Source of the DNA: an uncultured Eubacteriales bacterium
GTDB taxonomy: Bacteria; Bacillota; Clostridia; Lachnospirales; Lachnospiraceae
Reading direction: 5' to 3'
Length of the DNA stretch: 64,000 nt
Assembly: GCA_900319795.1 (NCBI GenBank)
Contig: ONPU01000016.1
Location: forward strand, 1-64,000
This document shows positions 1 through 7,810 of this stretch, in pieces. The translations under genes were made by a program, and so were the position numbers. The notes under the pieces were generated by a model. That model did not search any database. It saw nothing but the letters and a program-made list of their open reading frames with translations, and had not been told where the DNA came from. Position 1 is the stretch's first letter. The number at the start of each line of letters is the position of its first letter.

Positions 1-87
1 ACCTGGATATACATCTTTTCATCACCGCGGACTGCCACAAAATCCACTTCTTTCTGATACAGCTTTCCAACGTAGACTTCCGAAATT
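1..87 (-). pseudogene. C-terminal fragment of a DUF4143-type ATPase, cut by window edge
   Basis: Read on the minus strand, this stretch encodes EVYVGKLYQKEVDFVAVRG followed by DEKMYIQV. I recognise this as the conserved end-region of AAA ATPases with a DUF4143 (PD-(D/E)XK-like) domain. Upstream of EVY the frame stays open, but the residues (LRAQVRNCKKFSIS) do not look like the family and no plausible start codon is seen, so the 5' part appears replaced or lost. The window edge removes the rest. A relic is more likely than an intact gene. The family assignment rests on one short motif. Confidence 0.45.
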
Positions 88-203
88 GAAAATTTTTTAC
101 AGTTTCGCACCTGTGCTCGCAGTTTCCTCTGAATTGCCCTGTTTGTCAATGTGAGAAGGCTTTTCAGCCTGGTTCTTTTTATTCTTCATACGAAAAATAT
201 TTT

Positions 204-233
204 TTACCGACCAACCATTGTAGTAGGTATAAT
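204..233 (+). promoter_or_regulatory. Candidate promoter for the 355-2215 gene group
   Basis: A perfect TATAAT lies at 228-233, with a weak TTACCG at 204-209 as the possible -35 element, spaced 18 bases. It is about 120 bases upstream of the first small gene, leaving a long leader. The -10 match is seen; use as a promoter is inferred. Confidence 0.4.
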
Positions 234-258
234 AAAGGGGACGAAGGTAAGAGGGACT

Positions 259-283
259 GATCTGCAATGAGAATATGCAGATC
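259..283 (+). other. Leader hairpin (8-bp perfect inverted repeat)
   Basis: GATCTGCA (259-266) and TGCAGATC (276-283) form a perfect 8-bp stem with a 9-base loop, followed by GAGGGATTTTT. It lies in the leader between the candidate promoter and the first gene, so it could be a weak terminator or attenuator. The rest of 1-354 outside the named features shows nothing else I can support. Confidence 0.4.
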
Positions 284-354
284 GAGGGATTTTTGCAGAG
301 GGTGGTGTGGATACGCCTGCGTGACGAATGATGTGTGAAAGGAAGGTAGACTAA

Positions 355-585
355 ATGAAAAGCTATCTGATTAAGGATACCACCAGAGAAGAACGAGAGC
401 AGATCGTTGCTGAATCACTTGGCAATATCAATGGTTCATGTGACGGATGTGCCGCGGGTCTTGCTGATATGTATCAGGATTACATTGATGGAAAACGTGA
501 GCTCCGGGAGATCAATATGTCATTTCGAACGGGATATGTATCCGGAGAAGGACGACAGGAAAGAGAAGGATGCAGTTTTTGGTGA
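355..585 (+). CDS. Conserved small protein of unknown function, 76 aa
   Basis: A GGAAGG ribosome binding site precedes the ATG. The product starts MKSYLIKDTTREEREQIVAE and contains a Cys-pair segment, NGSCDGCAAG, then YQDYIDGKRELREIN. I have the impression of similar 70-80 residue proteins in Lachnospiraceae but know no function. The pattern of one helix, a Ser/Gly segment and a helix with YxDGxxEL loosely recalls VbhA-type antitoxins of Fic enzymes, but no Fic gene is nearby, so this is only a speculation. It is the first gene of a tightly spaced set with the genes at 592, 1018, 1381 and 1934. Confidence 0.65.
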   Translation: MKSYLIKDTTREEREQIVAESLGNINGSCDGCAAGLADMYQDYIDGKRELREINMSFRTGYVSGEGRQEREGCSFW

Positions 586-591
586 ACACGA

Positions 592-996
592 ATGAGCAGA
601 ACAATCGAAGAATTACTGAATACACCATTTTGGATTATAGATATCCTTCCGAAGCAGGTTCCGCCGGACAGTACCGGGCAGTATTTTGCTGTCGAGCGGT
701 ACTTAAGGGAAACACAGCTTTCAGAAATCAAGCGGAAGCATGTGAATATGATTCTGAAGTTGAACTGCTACAGGGATATCTCACTGGACGAAGAGGGGAT
801 TATCAATCCGCCCCCGGATCAGATCAGGGATGTTATGTATAAGCGCTATGTCAATATCTTGGTTGACGATGCAATGATCATCTCGGAGCCGGAAGATACG
901 CATATGACGATCTTTAATCCGGATGATGAATTGCTTACACTTGTCAGGGAATTGGCCTTAAGTGAAGGTTTGTTTGTCTGGAATAATCTTAAGTAA
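592..996 (+). CDS. Conserved hypothetical protein, 134 aa
   Basis: Starts six bases after the preceding stop, so probably cotranscribed with it. The protein is acidic, soluble and without signal peptide or membrane segment. It begins MSRTIEELLNTPFWIIDILP and has the distinctive segments GQYFAVERY, LKLNCYRDISLDE and DDTMIISEPEDTHM-like acidic stretches near the C-terminus (DDAMIISEPEDTHMTIFNP). It looks like a compact alpha/beta domain conserved in related Clostridia. No catalytic motif is evident and I cannot name a function. Confidence 0.65.
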   Translation: MSRTIEELLNTPFWIIDILPKQVPPDSTGQYFAVERYLRETQLSEIKRKHVNMILKLNCYRDISLDEEGIINPPPDQIRDVMYKRYVNILVDDAMIISEPEDTHMTIFNPDDELLTLVRELALSEGLFVWNNLK

Positions 997-1017
997 GATT
1001 GCTTTTGGAGGGGACCA

Positions 1018-1302
1018 TTGAAAAGAGACCATTCTGTTGAGGATCTTTTTGAGATATATGGTAAGTTCTGCGGAGAGGCATGGGATGCAGTCAGCCGGTA
1101 TGTGTACACTGCTCTGCAGGGTGGCTCCATTATGAAAGGTTGGACCAATGATGACCGCATCATGATCGCCTGCTGTAATGATGGTACGAGGCCGGTCATT
1201 TTCAAGATCGAGAGGATCGATATCCCGGAAAATGATGAGGAACGGGAATGGCTGGCGAAGCAGAACTTCAGGAACACAGCTGAAGATGCCTATACGGGGT
1301 GA
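1018..1302 (+). CDS. Small hypothetical protein, TTG start, 94 aa
   Basis: The best start is TTG at 1018, placed seven bases after a clear GGAGG (about 1006-1010); no ATG in frame has comparable spacing. The product begins with KRDHSVEDLFEIYGKFCGE and ends with an acidic segment, IPENDEEREWLAKQ. It is soluble with no recognised domain. It lies 21 bases after the 592-996 gene in the same direction, so cotranscription is likely. A non-coding stretch of 78 bases separates it from the SGNH hydrolase gene. Confidence 0.55.
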   Translation: MKRDHSVEDLFEIYGKFCGEAWDAVSRYVYTALQGGSIMKGWTNDDRIMIACCNDGTRPVIFKIERIDIPENDEEREWLAKQNFRNTAEDAYTG

Positions 1303-1380
1303 ATTGCAACCTGGTGTCGAACTTCGGACTGCTGAAGGGAAAAACGGTTATTCGTTTGTGGAGCTTGGAGGGTACTACTG

Positions 1381-1944
1381 ATGGCACGAAAGAAGAAAGT
1401 TAAAATCCTGTTTATCGGGAACAGCCACACATATTACCATGACCTGCCTGCATGGGTCGCGCTTATGGCAAAGGAAGAAGGCTATGAATGTGACGTGATG
1501 ATGCTCGCCCATGGCGGCTGGTATCTGCATCAACATGTTGAGGAACCTGATGTCCGCTTCAATATTAAGTTCGGACACTATGATTATGTGGTGCTGCAGG
1601 AACATTCACATCCTTTTGATGATATTCCTGGATACTTTGAAGCAGCAACAACCCTTGCTTCTTGGATTCGTGAGGCCGGAAGTACGCCGGTGATCTACGG
1701 AACCTGGGCGATGAAGGCGGAGGAAGAAGTGCAGGCGACTATGAATCATATCAACAGGAAGCTTGCGGAAGACCTTAATGCTTTGTATGCACCGGTCGGA
1801 GAATCCTGGTGGCCATATAAAACCAGCTGGCCGGACATTGAGATGTATGATGAGGATGGAGCGCATGCGTCAGAACATGGTATTGAATTTGCCGCGAAGA
1901 TTATCTGGCGTACGATAGAAACGGACTTCAGCCATGGCAAATAA
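1381..1944 (+). CDS. SGNH/GDSL-type hydrolase
   Basis: The 187-residue product carries SGNH-family hallmarks: block I ILFIGNSHTYYHDLP near residue 10 with the candidate Ser nucleophile in GNSH, and block V EDGAHASEHG near residue 160 supplying the Asp-x-x-His pair (D..H). HYDYVVLQEHSHP fits a middle block of DUF4886-type relatives. There is no signal peptide, so it should act in the cytoplasm as an esterase or deacylase on an unknown substrate. A GGAGG lies about ten bases before the ATG. It overlaps the acylphosphatase gene by 11 bases, indicating translational coupling. Confidence 0.75.
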   Translation: MARKKKVKILFIGNSHTYYHDLPAWVALMAKEEGYECDVMMLAHGGWYLHQHVEEPDVRFNIKFGHYDYVVLQEHSHPFDDIPGYFEAATTLASWIREAGSTPVIYGTWAMKAEEEVQATMNHINRKLAEDLNALYAPVGESWWPYKTSWPDIEMYDEDGAHASEHGIEFAAKIIWRTIETDFSHGK

Positions 1945-2215
1945 CGGAATTGTGCGGAAGCACATCGTATTTTATGGCTATGTACAGGGAGTCGGCTTCC
2001 GGTATCGGGCCCGCCATGCAGCAGATCTCTATGGCTGCACTGGATGGGTAAGGAACGAATGGGATGGTTCTGTGTCCATGGAGATCCAGGGAGAAGAAGG
2101 GCAGATCGATCAAGTCATCCTTGCCATAGAGCGTGGCACCTATGTACGGATTGAGAATATGGAAGTAAAGTCGATTCCTGTTGTGGTGCACGATTACGGC
2201 TTCCGGACACGATAA
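1934..2215 (+). CDS. acyP: Acylphosphatase
   Basis: The 93-residue protein has the usual acylphosphatase length and signature: FYGYVQGVGFRYRARHAA with the phosphate-binding loop and catalytic Arg, then GCTGWVRNEWDGSV with the catalytic Asn. It hydrolyses carboxyl-phosphate bonds such as those of acyl phosphates, in the cytoplasm. The start overlaps the end of the SGNH hydrolase gene by 11 bases, so the two are probably coupled. Family assignment is secure; the physiological role is unknown here as in most bacteria. Confidence 0.92.
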   Translation: MANNGIVRKHIVFYGYVQGVGFRYRARHAADLYGCTGWVRNEWDGSVSMEIQGEEGQIDQVILAIERGTYVRIENMEVKSIPVVVHDYGFRTR

Positions 2216-2258
2216 AAGCCCGCCCATTGTCCCGTATTATTGAGGACCGCACTGAGAG

Positions 2259-2939
2259 TCATTCGATAGCTGCCAGTTTCTGATATATTCTTGCCGTGAC
2301 TTCAAGGTAATAGGCAGCATCCGCAGGGGACAGCTCATTCTGATTGACGGCATTGAGCTTCTTCATGACATCCGCATACTGCAAAAGGAATTCTGAGTAC
2401 TGCTGCATCATGGAAACCGGATCATCACTGGTTTCATAGTTTTGCATAAACTCGATGTAGTCATCAAACCAGGCTTCGTAGCTGTCCATCATTTCTTTGA
2501 ACTCCGGTGTTACGAGGCCAGAGTCCACTATTTCCTGCTCAGATTCCGAGTTGTCAGAAGTATCAGCACCCGAGGTCTCCTTTTCTTCAAGAGCCGGTTC
2601 TGCGCTAGGAGTCGGTTCTGCGCTAGGGGTTGGCTCTGCGCTTGGAGTTATCTCTATATTCGAAGCAGACCCGTTCTCTTTAATGATTTTATAGGTTTTC
2701 CCTATTCTTCCCACGCCAGGAATGAAAAGAATAACGATAAGAACAAGCCCTATGATTTTCCAAGGGCTTTTCTTCTTTTTAGGAGTTTTCCATTGCAGGT
2801 CGGAGAGCGTAACATCTCCGATCGCTTTTTTTGGTGCATTCTGTCTGTTTGTGTTCAGCGGTATATTTTGATTTGCTCCGCAATTCGGGCAGAACTTGGT
2901 TCCTTCCGGGATTTCATTTCCACAATTCGTGCAATACAT
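2259..2939 (-). CDS. Zinc-ribbon single-pass membrane protein
   Basis: The 226-residue product starts with MYCTNCGNEIPEGTKFCPNC, a CxxC...CxxC zinc ribbon. A Lys-rich stretch (PKKKKSPWK) follows, then a transmembrane segment (IIGLVLIVILFIPGVG, about residues 63-78). A short repeat PSAEPTPSAEPTPSAEP is encoded by an imperfect 18-bp tandem repeat near 2595-2650. The outer C-terminal domain is acidic and helical (EMMDSYEAWFDDYIEFMQNY). A CGGAGG site precedes the ATG. Such zinc-ribbon anchored proteins are common in Firmicutes and generally of unknown role. It is transcribed away from the XRE gene. Confidence 0.75.
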   Translation of the reverse strand: MYCTNCGNEIPEGTKFCPNCGANQNIPLNTNRQNAPKKAIGDVTLSDLQWKTPKKKKSPWKIIGLVLIVILFIPGVGRIGKTYKIIKENGSASNIEITPSAEPTPSAEPTPSAEPALEEKETSGADTSDNSESEQEIVDSGLVTPEFKEMMDSYEAWFDDYIEFMQNYETSDDPVSMMQQYSEFLLQYADVMKKLNAVNQNELSPADAAYYLEVTARIYQKLAAIE

Positions 2940-3061
2940 AGGCCACCTCCGTCATTTTCAAAAATGAATCCACTGTAGTTGCAGTAACTTAGCATAGCAT
3001 GAACAGAAACAGATTCTGTCTATCCTGCTAGACATTAGCGACCTTTTGTTCGCATAAAAAA

Positions 3062-3104
3062 CAGCTCCTGTAATAGAGCGACAAATTCTATGAGAAAGGA
3101 GCTG
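3062..3104 (+). promoter_or_regulatory. Inverted repeat that can sequester the ribosome binding site of the XRE gene
   Basis: CAGCTCCT at 3062-3069 is the exact complement of AGGAGCTG at 3097-3104, and the second arm contains the AGGAG of the downstream gene. The 27-base loop is long, so the structure may be weak, but pairing would hide the ribosome binding site. A similar role as an operator dyad is also possible. Confidence 0.35.
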
Positions 3105-3107
3105 AAA

Positions 3108-3344
3108 ATGATATATCATCATGAAGTAACTGGCAGGATAATACGAAAGCTACGAATAAAAAAGGGACTGTCTCAGGAGGTATTATCCGGACTGGCCGGA
3201 ATCTCCAGGAGTCATTTAGCTATGATCGAAGCAGGTACTATTAATGCGAGCGTAGATACGCTCTGGAGGATTGCTGAAGCGCTGGACATGAAGCTGAGCG
3301 AACTGATTAGTATGGTTGAGGAAGACACCGGCGGCTCTGCTTGA
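3108..3344 (+). CDS. XRE-family HTH transcriptional regulator, 78 aa
   Basis: A compact Cro/C1-type helix-turn-helix protein: GRIIRKLRIKKGLSQEVLSG, then GISRSHLAMIEAG (recognition helix) and TLWRIAEALDMKLSELISM. ATG 3108 is preferred because AAAGGAG lies seven bases upstream; an in-frame ATG at 3090 would put that site inside the gene. It consists of little beyond the HTH domain, so it probably binds DNA as a small dimer. Neighbours give no clear target. It may regulate itself or the divergent zinc-ribbon gene. Confidence 0.8.
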   Translation: MIYHHEVTGRIIRKLRIKKGLSQEVLSGLAGISRSHLAMIEAGTINASVDTLWRIAEALDMKLSELISMVEEDTGGSA

Positions 3345-3440
3345 CATCAAATAAGGTGACGAATAGACTAATTATGTAGGGTCATGCTATGGAGGCTGTG
3401 CTGCATAGCCGGTATTCTGAAAGAGGAAAGGAGCGCAAAT

Positions 3441-4109
3441 ATGAACGTACGTGGAACCTTACGGAGAATAGGAATTGTCTGCATCTTTATGGCTGTTTTG
3501 ATTGCATGCGCCATACCGGTTAGTGCAGATGTCCCAACCAGAAGATTTGATTACAAAAGCAAGATCTATGCATCCAGAATAAAAAACCTTGATTATGAAA
3601 TTTATATGGCAGAGAAATATCCCGGATGCACCGTTCTTTCCGCTAAAAGCAGTAACAATAAAGTGCTGAAAATTCAATCTGCGGGATATGTCAGCGTCTA
3701 TTTCAGACCGAAAAAAACAGGGACTGCTACAATAAAGATCAAGCTGATTACTGCAAATGGGAAGAAAAAGACAGTCAAAGCGAAGATAAAACTGTACAAA
3801 TTCAAAAAGCCGTTTAAAAGTCTGACTGTGGACGGGAAAAAGCTGTCGGTCAGAAAGGAAGACGGGGTCTATGTTGCCCAAATGACTACCGCGAACGAAT
3901 CTGTTAAAGCATCGGTGAAATTGGCAAAAGGCTGGAAAGTCAAGTCTGTGACGCGGTTTGAATACGCAAATGTGAATAACCAAAACTCAAAAAAATATAA
4001 CATCTCCAATCTTCCGGTGGACAGAAGATACTGTGATTATGTGATCCATTTGGTAGATAAGAAGACAAAAGTGGAAGAAACAATTTCACTGTCTATTAGT
4101 AAATGGTAA
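3441..4109 (+). CDS. Secreted protein with Ig-like (Big-type) repeats
   Basis: The start at ATG 3441 follows AAAGGAG and gives a good signal peptide (RRIGIVCIFMAVLIACAIPV, cleavage after SADV likely). The mature 190-residue part is very Lys-rich. It contains GCTVLSAKSSNNKVLKIQSAGYV and KTGTATIKIKLITANGKKK, typical of bacterial Ig-like Big_2-style modules found in Lachnospiraceae surface proteins. No anchor or catalytic domain follows, so it is probably released or loosely bound to the wall. A strong terminator follows at 4125. Confidence 0.6.
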   Translation: MNVRGTLRRIGIVCIFMAVLIACAIPVSADVPTRRFDYKSKIYASRIKNLDYEIYMAEKYPGCTVLSAKSSNNKVLKIQSAGYVSVYFRPKKTGTATIKIKLITANGKKKTVKAKIKLYKFKKPFKSLTVDGKKLSVRKEDGVYVAQMTTANESVKASVKLAKGWKVKSVTRFEYANVNNQNSKKYNISNLPVDRRYCDYVIHLVDKKTKVEETISLSISKW

Positions 4110-4124
4110 AAAATGGAATGATGA

Positions 4125-4150
4125 CAGGGCCTTCGGGCCCTGTTTTTTTA
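4125..4150 (+). terminator. Intrinsic terminator after the secreted Ig-like protein gene
   Basis: CAGGGCC-TTCG-GGCCCTG with a stable tetraloop is followed by TTTTTTTATTT. A textbook Rho-independent terminator 15 bases after the stop codon. Confidence 0.9.
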
Positions 4151-4282
4151 TTTCCCTATGTCCATGTCATTGGACGATGTGGGGATGGCTGGCCATTTCC
4201 CTTACAGAATACTACAAAATCAGCATGGATGGCACAGAGTTTTGCGTTGCTCGAAATGGAGCATTCTGATAGGATGGACTGT

Positions 4283-4335
4283 ATGTAAAAGTGTGTAATC
4301 TGCAAAGCCCCTCTTCGAAGGACACGATTGCAGAG
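4283..4335 (+). pseudogene. Decayed, internally deleted copy of the neighbouring DUF5714 gene
   Basis: From ATG 4283 the codons read atg TAA aag tgt gta atc tgc aaa gcc cct, matching the start of the intact gene at 5641 (atg gaa gag tgt tta att tgc aaa gcc cct), but with a stop as second codon. The sequence then jumps to TTCGAAGGACACGATTGC, which resembles TTCGAAGGATCCGATTGC at about 5823-5840 in the intact gene, so the middle has been deleted. It lies just upstream of sstT, and the intact copy just downstream. Nothing else is recognisable in 4151-4372. Confidence 0.6.
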
Positions 4336-4372
4336 GACACTTTTACAAATTCCATCTACGAGGAGAACAAAA

Positions 4373-5638
4373 ATGAAAACGGTAAAAAAGATCATTGACA
4401 GCTATAATTCCGTTAGCCTGATTCTTCGGATCATCTGCGGACTTGTATTAGGTACGGTACTCGCTCTTTTCTTTAAAAACCTGGGTATTGTTTCCCTGCT
4501 GGGAGACTTGTTTGTCGGGGCCCTGAAGGCAATTGCGCCGGTCCTTGTCCTTACGCTTGTTGTATCTGCACTGGCGCAAGGGGATGAGAAACTGGACAGC
4601 CGTTTCGGCCTGGTATTGATGCTCTATATGGTCAGTACATTTCTTGCGTCGGTTGTGGCGGTTTTGGGAAGCTATTTGTTTCCGCAGACGATTAAGCTCG
4701 TTGCGGAGATCGAGGCCGACAGCGTTCCAACCGGCCTGGGAGAGGTTCTGGGGAACCTGCTTAAAGGGATGGTCGCGAATCCTGTAGAGGCTGTGATGTC
4801 CGGCAGATATATCGGAATCCTGTTCTGGGCAGCGGTAATCGGAATGGGGGCAAAGAAACTTGCCTCACCGGCAACAAAAAAGGTATTCGCGGATCTGGCG
4901 GAGATCATTTCCCAGGTTGTACGCTGGATCATTAACCTGGCGCCGTTTGGGATTATGGGCCTTGTATATGCCAACGTGGCAACGAACGGACTGGCCATTT
5001 TCACCGATTACGGAAAACTCCTGGCCCTTCTGGTGGGCTGTATGCTCCTTGTAGCCCTGGTGGTGGACCCTCTGATCGCATTCCTGGTTTTGCGGGTTAA
5101 TCCTTATCCGCTTGTGTTCCGCTGCCTGCGGGAATCCGGGATCACAGCTTTCTTTACCAGAAGCTCTGCGGCAAATATCCCGGTCAATATGGAATTGTGT
5201 GAGAAGCTCGGAATGGATCGCGAAATGTATGCAGTATCTATTCCGCTGGGAGCAACGATCAACATGGACGGGGCTGCCGTAACGATTGCAGTCATGTCAT
5301 TAGCGGCGGCGAATACGGTCGGGATCCATGTCTCCCTCCCTGCAGCGCTGGCCCTTTCATTTGTTGCGACACTTGGTGCATGCGGTGCATCCGGCGTAGC
5401 AGGAGGTTCCCTCTTACTCATACCGATGGCCTGCTCTCTTTTCGGTGTGCCGGCTGATGTGGCGATGCAGGTGGTCGGTGTCGGCTTTATTATCGGTGTT
5501 GTGCAGGATTCCGTGGAGACAGCCTTGAATTCGTCAGGGGATGCGATGTTTGCGGCGACAGCGGAATACGCAAAGTGGAAAAAGGAAGGAAAATCTCTTC
5601 CCGTATTTCTTGGAGGAACGACAAAAACGGAGATTTGA
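4373..5638 (+). CDS. sstT: Sodium-coupled serine/threonine transporter SstT
   Basis: The 421-residue membrane protein belongs to the dicarboxylate/amino acid:cation symporter family. Key motifs are FFTRSSAANIPVNMELCE (HP1 Ser-rich loop), SIPLGATINMDGAA (unwound TM7 NMDG) and FVATLGACGASGVAGG (HP2), plus GVVQDSVETALNSSGDA in TM8. This combination is typical of SstT rather than GltP or DctA. It should import serine and threonine with sodium. The start at 4373 follows AGGAG; an upstream in-frame ATG (4328) lacks a site and lies in relic DNA. The stop is two bases before the DUF5714 gene, so the two are probably coupled. Confidence 0.9.
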   Translation: MKTVKKIIDSYNSVSLILRIICGLVLGTVLALFFKNLGIVSLLGDLFVGALKAIAPVLVLTLVVSALAQGDEKLDSRFGLVLMLYMVSTFLASVVAVLGSYLFPQTIKLVAEIEADSVPTGLGEVLGNLLKGMVANPVEAVMSGRYIGILFWAAVIGMGAKKLASPATKKVFADLAEIISQVVRWIINLAPFGIMGLVYANVATNGLAIFTDYGKLLALLVGCMLLVALVVDPLIAFLVLRVNPYPLVFRCLRESGITAFFTRSSAANIPVNMELCEKLGMDREMYAVSIPLGATINMDGAAVTIAVMSLAAANTVGIHVSLPAALALSFVATLGACGASGVAGGSLLLIPMACSLFGVPADVAMQVVGVGFIIGVVQDSVETALNSSGDAMFAATAEYAKWKKEGKSLPVFLGGTTKTEI

Positions 5639-5640
5639 GG

Positions 5641-6330
5641 ATGGAAGAGTGTTTAATTTGCAAAGCCCCTCTGGAATATCTTGAGACAGATGTTCTCATG
5701 GAGTGTGCTATTTGCCATAAAAAAGAAAACAGTAAAACGAGATGCGTCAACGGGCATTATGTATGTAATGACTGCCATACACGTGGATTGGATACGATTA
5801 TCGGGGTGTGCCTGAAGGAGACTTCGAAGGATCCGATTGCCATTATAGAAAGGATGATGGCGCTCCCCTTTTGTCATATGCATGGCCCGGAACATCATGT
5901 TATGGTTGGGGCGGCATTGCTTACTGCGTATAAAAATGCGGGAGGTGATATCGACCTGTCTGGTTCATTGAGCGAAATGATGAGCCGCGGCAGGAGCGTT
6001 CCCGGAGGTGCCTGCGGATTTTGGGGAGCCTGCGGAGCCGGAATCAGTTCGGGAATGTTTGTCTCGATTATCTCGAAATCCACGCCTTTGGCAGGGCAGC
6101 CGTTTGCTCTGTCGCACAAAATGACCGCTAAATCACTGGAAAGGATTGGGGAGATCGGAGGGCCTCGCTGCTGCAAGCGGGACTCCTTTTTGTCGATTCT
6201 TGCTGCTGTCGATTTTGTGAAGGAACAATTCGGCGTTGAGATGGAAAAGCGGGAAGTCGTGTGCGGGTATTCTGCGCAGAACAATCAGTGTATTGGGAAG
6301 CGGTGTCCATTTTCAAAGGTGAATCATTAA
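5641..6330 (+). CDS. DUF5714 domain protein, Cys/His rich
   Basis: The 229-residue protein has an N-terminal Cys cluster (ECLICKAPLEY, ECAICHKKENS, CVNGHYVCNDCH), then the family core LPFCHMHGPEHHVMVGAAL and GGACGFWGACGAGISSG, and a C-terminal Cys group (GGPRCCKRDSF, NNQCIGKRCPF). I recognise this as DUF5714, a family of anaerobes sometimes labelled methyltransferase-associated. The many conserved Cys and His suggest zinc or an iron-sulfur cluster. Biochemical function is unknown. It starts two bases after sstT. An eroded duplicate lies at 4283. Confidence 0.75.
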   Translation: MEECLICKAPLEYLETDVLMECAICHKKENSKTRCVNGHYVCNDCHTRGLDTIIGVCLKETSKDPIAIIERMMALPFCHMHGPEHHVMVGAALLTAYKNAGGDIDLSGSLSEMMSRGRSVPGGACGFWGACGAGISSGMFVSIISKSTPLAGQPFALSHKMTAKSLERIGEIGGPRCCKRDSFLSILAAVDFVKEQFGVEMEKREVVCGYSAQNNQCIGKRCPFSKVNH

Positions 6331-6357
6331 GCTGAATTGTGTTATGAGGATCATCAT

Positions 6358-6765
6358 ATGACAGAAGAAATCAAAATTACTTTGGAGGCACTTCAGCCTC
6401 GTTTTTCCGTCTGCAAAGTCACAGACTATTCCGGCATTGACCTGACGAAGCCGTTCTGCTTTACGGGAACAACAGATGAGGAGAACTCTCTGGTTTGTCC
6501 CGAGACCCTTGTCCCGGAGAATACAATTGTGCGGGACGACGGTTGGAAAGGCTTTCGCATTATTGGGCAGCTGGACTTTTCGCTGATCGGAATTCTGGCG
6601 CAGATATCGAAGGTCTTGGCATCAAATGAGATCGGTATCTTTGCAATATCGACGTTTAATACCGACTATATCCTCACAAAGGAGGAGAACTTTGAGAAGG
6701 CGCTGAAGGCGCTGAAGAATGCGGGATATGAGATAAGAGATTGTGGGGATGGTGCTTACAGATAA
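6358..6765 (+). CDS. ACT domain protein
   Basis: The 135-residue product contains a C-terminal ACT-type regulatory fold: GFRIIGQLDFSLIGILAQIS, ASNEIGIFAISTFNTDYIL and FEKALKALKNAGYEI. It matches the short ACT_7/CASTOR-like proteins seen alone in bacteria, which probably bind an amino acid. ATG 6358 follows a TGAGG; an in-frame ATG at 6337 is less well placed. It lies 27 bases after the DUF5714 gene and may be in the same transcript as sstT, which would fit a role in amino acid sensing, though this is inferred. Confidence 0.75.
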   Translation: MTEEIKITLEALQPRFSVCKVTDYSGIDLTKPFCFTGTTDEENSLVCPETLVPENTIVRDDGWKGFRIIGQLDFSLIGILAQISKVLASNEIGIFAISTFNTDYILTKEENFEKALKALKNAGYEIRDCGDGAYR

Positions 6766-6802
6766 ATTCGATTGTCGAAGAGACAAGGAAGCAGAGGGAT
6801 AA

Positions 6803-7684
6803 ATGCAAAAAAAGACAATCGCGATGTTCAGTCTTACAGCCGCACTTTTTCTGTCCGGTTGCGGCAGCGGGACAAAATCTGCGTTCCGATATGAACTGGC
6901 GGAAGTGCATCAGGTTGGCGGCAGACAGGGGATCTGCACGGAAAACGGAAATTACTGGGTAAGTGGGTCTGGAACACTGGAAAAATACGACAGCAGTTGG
7001 AACCTGATCGCAGAAAACACAGAGCCGTTTGAAGGTTACGCATTGGAAGTCAACCATATTGGCGACATTGATGTGTACAACAATGAGCTGTACCTGGGCG
7101 TGGAATACTTTATGGACGGCGAGGGGAAAAATATACAGGTTGCCGTCTATGACGGAGATACGCTGAGACTCAAGAGGGTTTTTCCCTTCCGTGCTGATAC
7201 CGATCAGCTGGAGTGCAGCGGGATTGCGGCAGACCCTGATTCCCGAACCGTATACATGACCTCTTGGATCGATGATAAATCCAGTGAGTATCTGTATATG
7301 TACGACCTTGATACGGGTGATTACAAGGGAAAGCTTAAGATGCAGCCGGCGCCCGGGTGGATACAGGGTATCGCATATTATAAAGGAAATCTGTATATCA
7401 CCAGTGATGACGGAGACGCCGATAAGGATGAGCCAGATCACATGTACAGGGTAGATGTTTCCGGGAATCAGGACACCGGACAGATCCATCTGGAAAAGAC
7501 GTTTGATGATGTGACCCGGCAAGGTGAGATCGAAGGGCTGACGTTTGATGAGGATCTCGGTCGGTTTTTCCTGTTGTACAACAGAGGCGCCAAAATCGTT
7601 GCCGGGATGCCGAGGGGTTTTTATGAGGGTTATACTGAGGAAATACATGAAGTGTTCGTGTATGATATGACGGAAGCGGATTAA
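6803..7684 (+). CDS. Putative lipoprotein with beta-propeller-like repeats
   Basis: A lipoprotein signal is clear: MQKKTIAMFSLTAALFLSGC with Cys 20 as the lipidated residue. The mature part has successive blade-like segments such as LEVNHIGDIDVYNNELYLG, IAADPDSRTVYMTSWID, PGWIQGIAYYKGNLYITS and GEIEGLTFDEDLGRFFLL. These resemble six-bladed propellers of the SdiA-regulated or NHL type. It should be anchored on the outer face of the membrane. The ligand is not evident. It starts 37 bases after the ACT gene in the same direction. Confidence 0.65.
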   Translation: MQKKTIAMFSLTAALFLSGCGSGTKSAFRYELAEVHQVGGRQGICTENGNYWVSGSGTLEKYDSSWNLIAENTEPFEGYALEVNHIGDIDVYNNELYLGVEYFMDGEGKNIQVAVYDGDTLRLKRVFPFRADTDQLECSGIAADPDSRTVYMTSWIDDKSSEYLYMYDLDTGDYKGKLKMQPAPGWIQGIAYYKGNLYITSDDGDADKDEPDHMYRVDVSGNQDTGQIHLEKTFDDVTRQGEIEGLTFDEDLGRFFLLYNRGAKIVAGMPRGFYEGYTEEIHEVFVYDMTEAD

Positions 7685-7810
7685 ATCCGGAAGTTTCCAT
7701 GCGGACTGCATTCGCTAGAGTGCAGTTGGCTGATGCAACATTTTCTTGATAATCTGTGTGGCCGTAGGGTGGTGCAGGACGATGGTATACAACAAAAGGA
7801 GTATATCATC

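Noticed and set aside
7733-7810. Longer version of the integrase-like fragment starting at 7733
   Set aside because: AAAAGGAG directly before ATG 7811 marks the better start; the upstream part is not protein-like.
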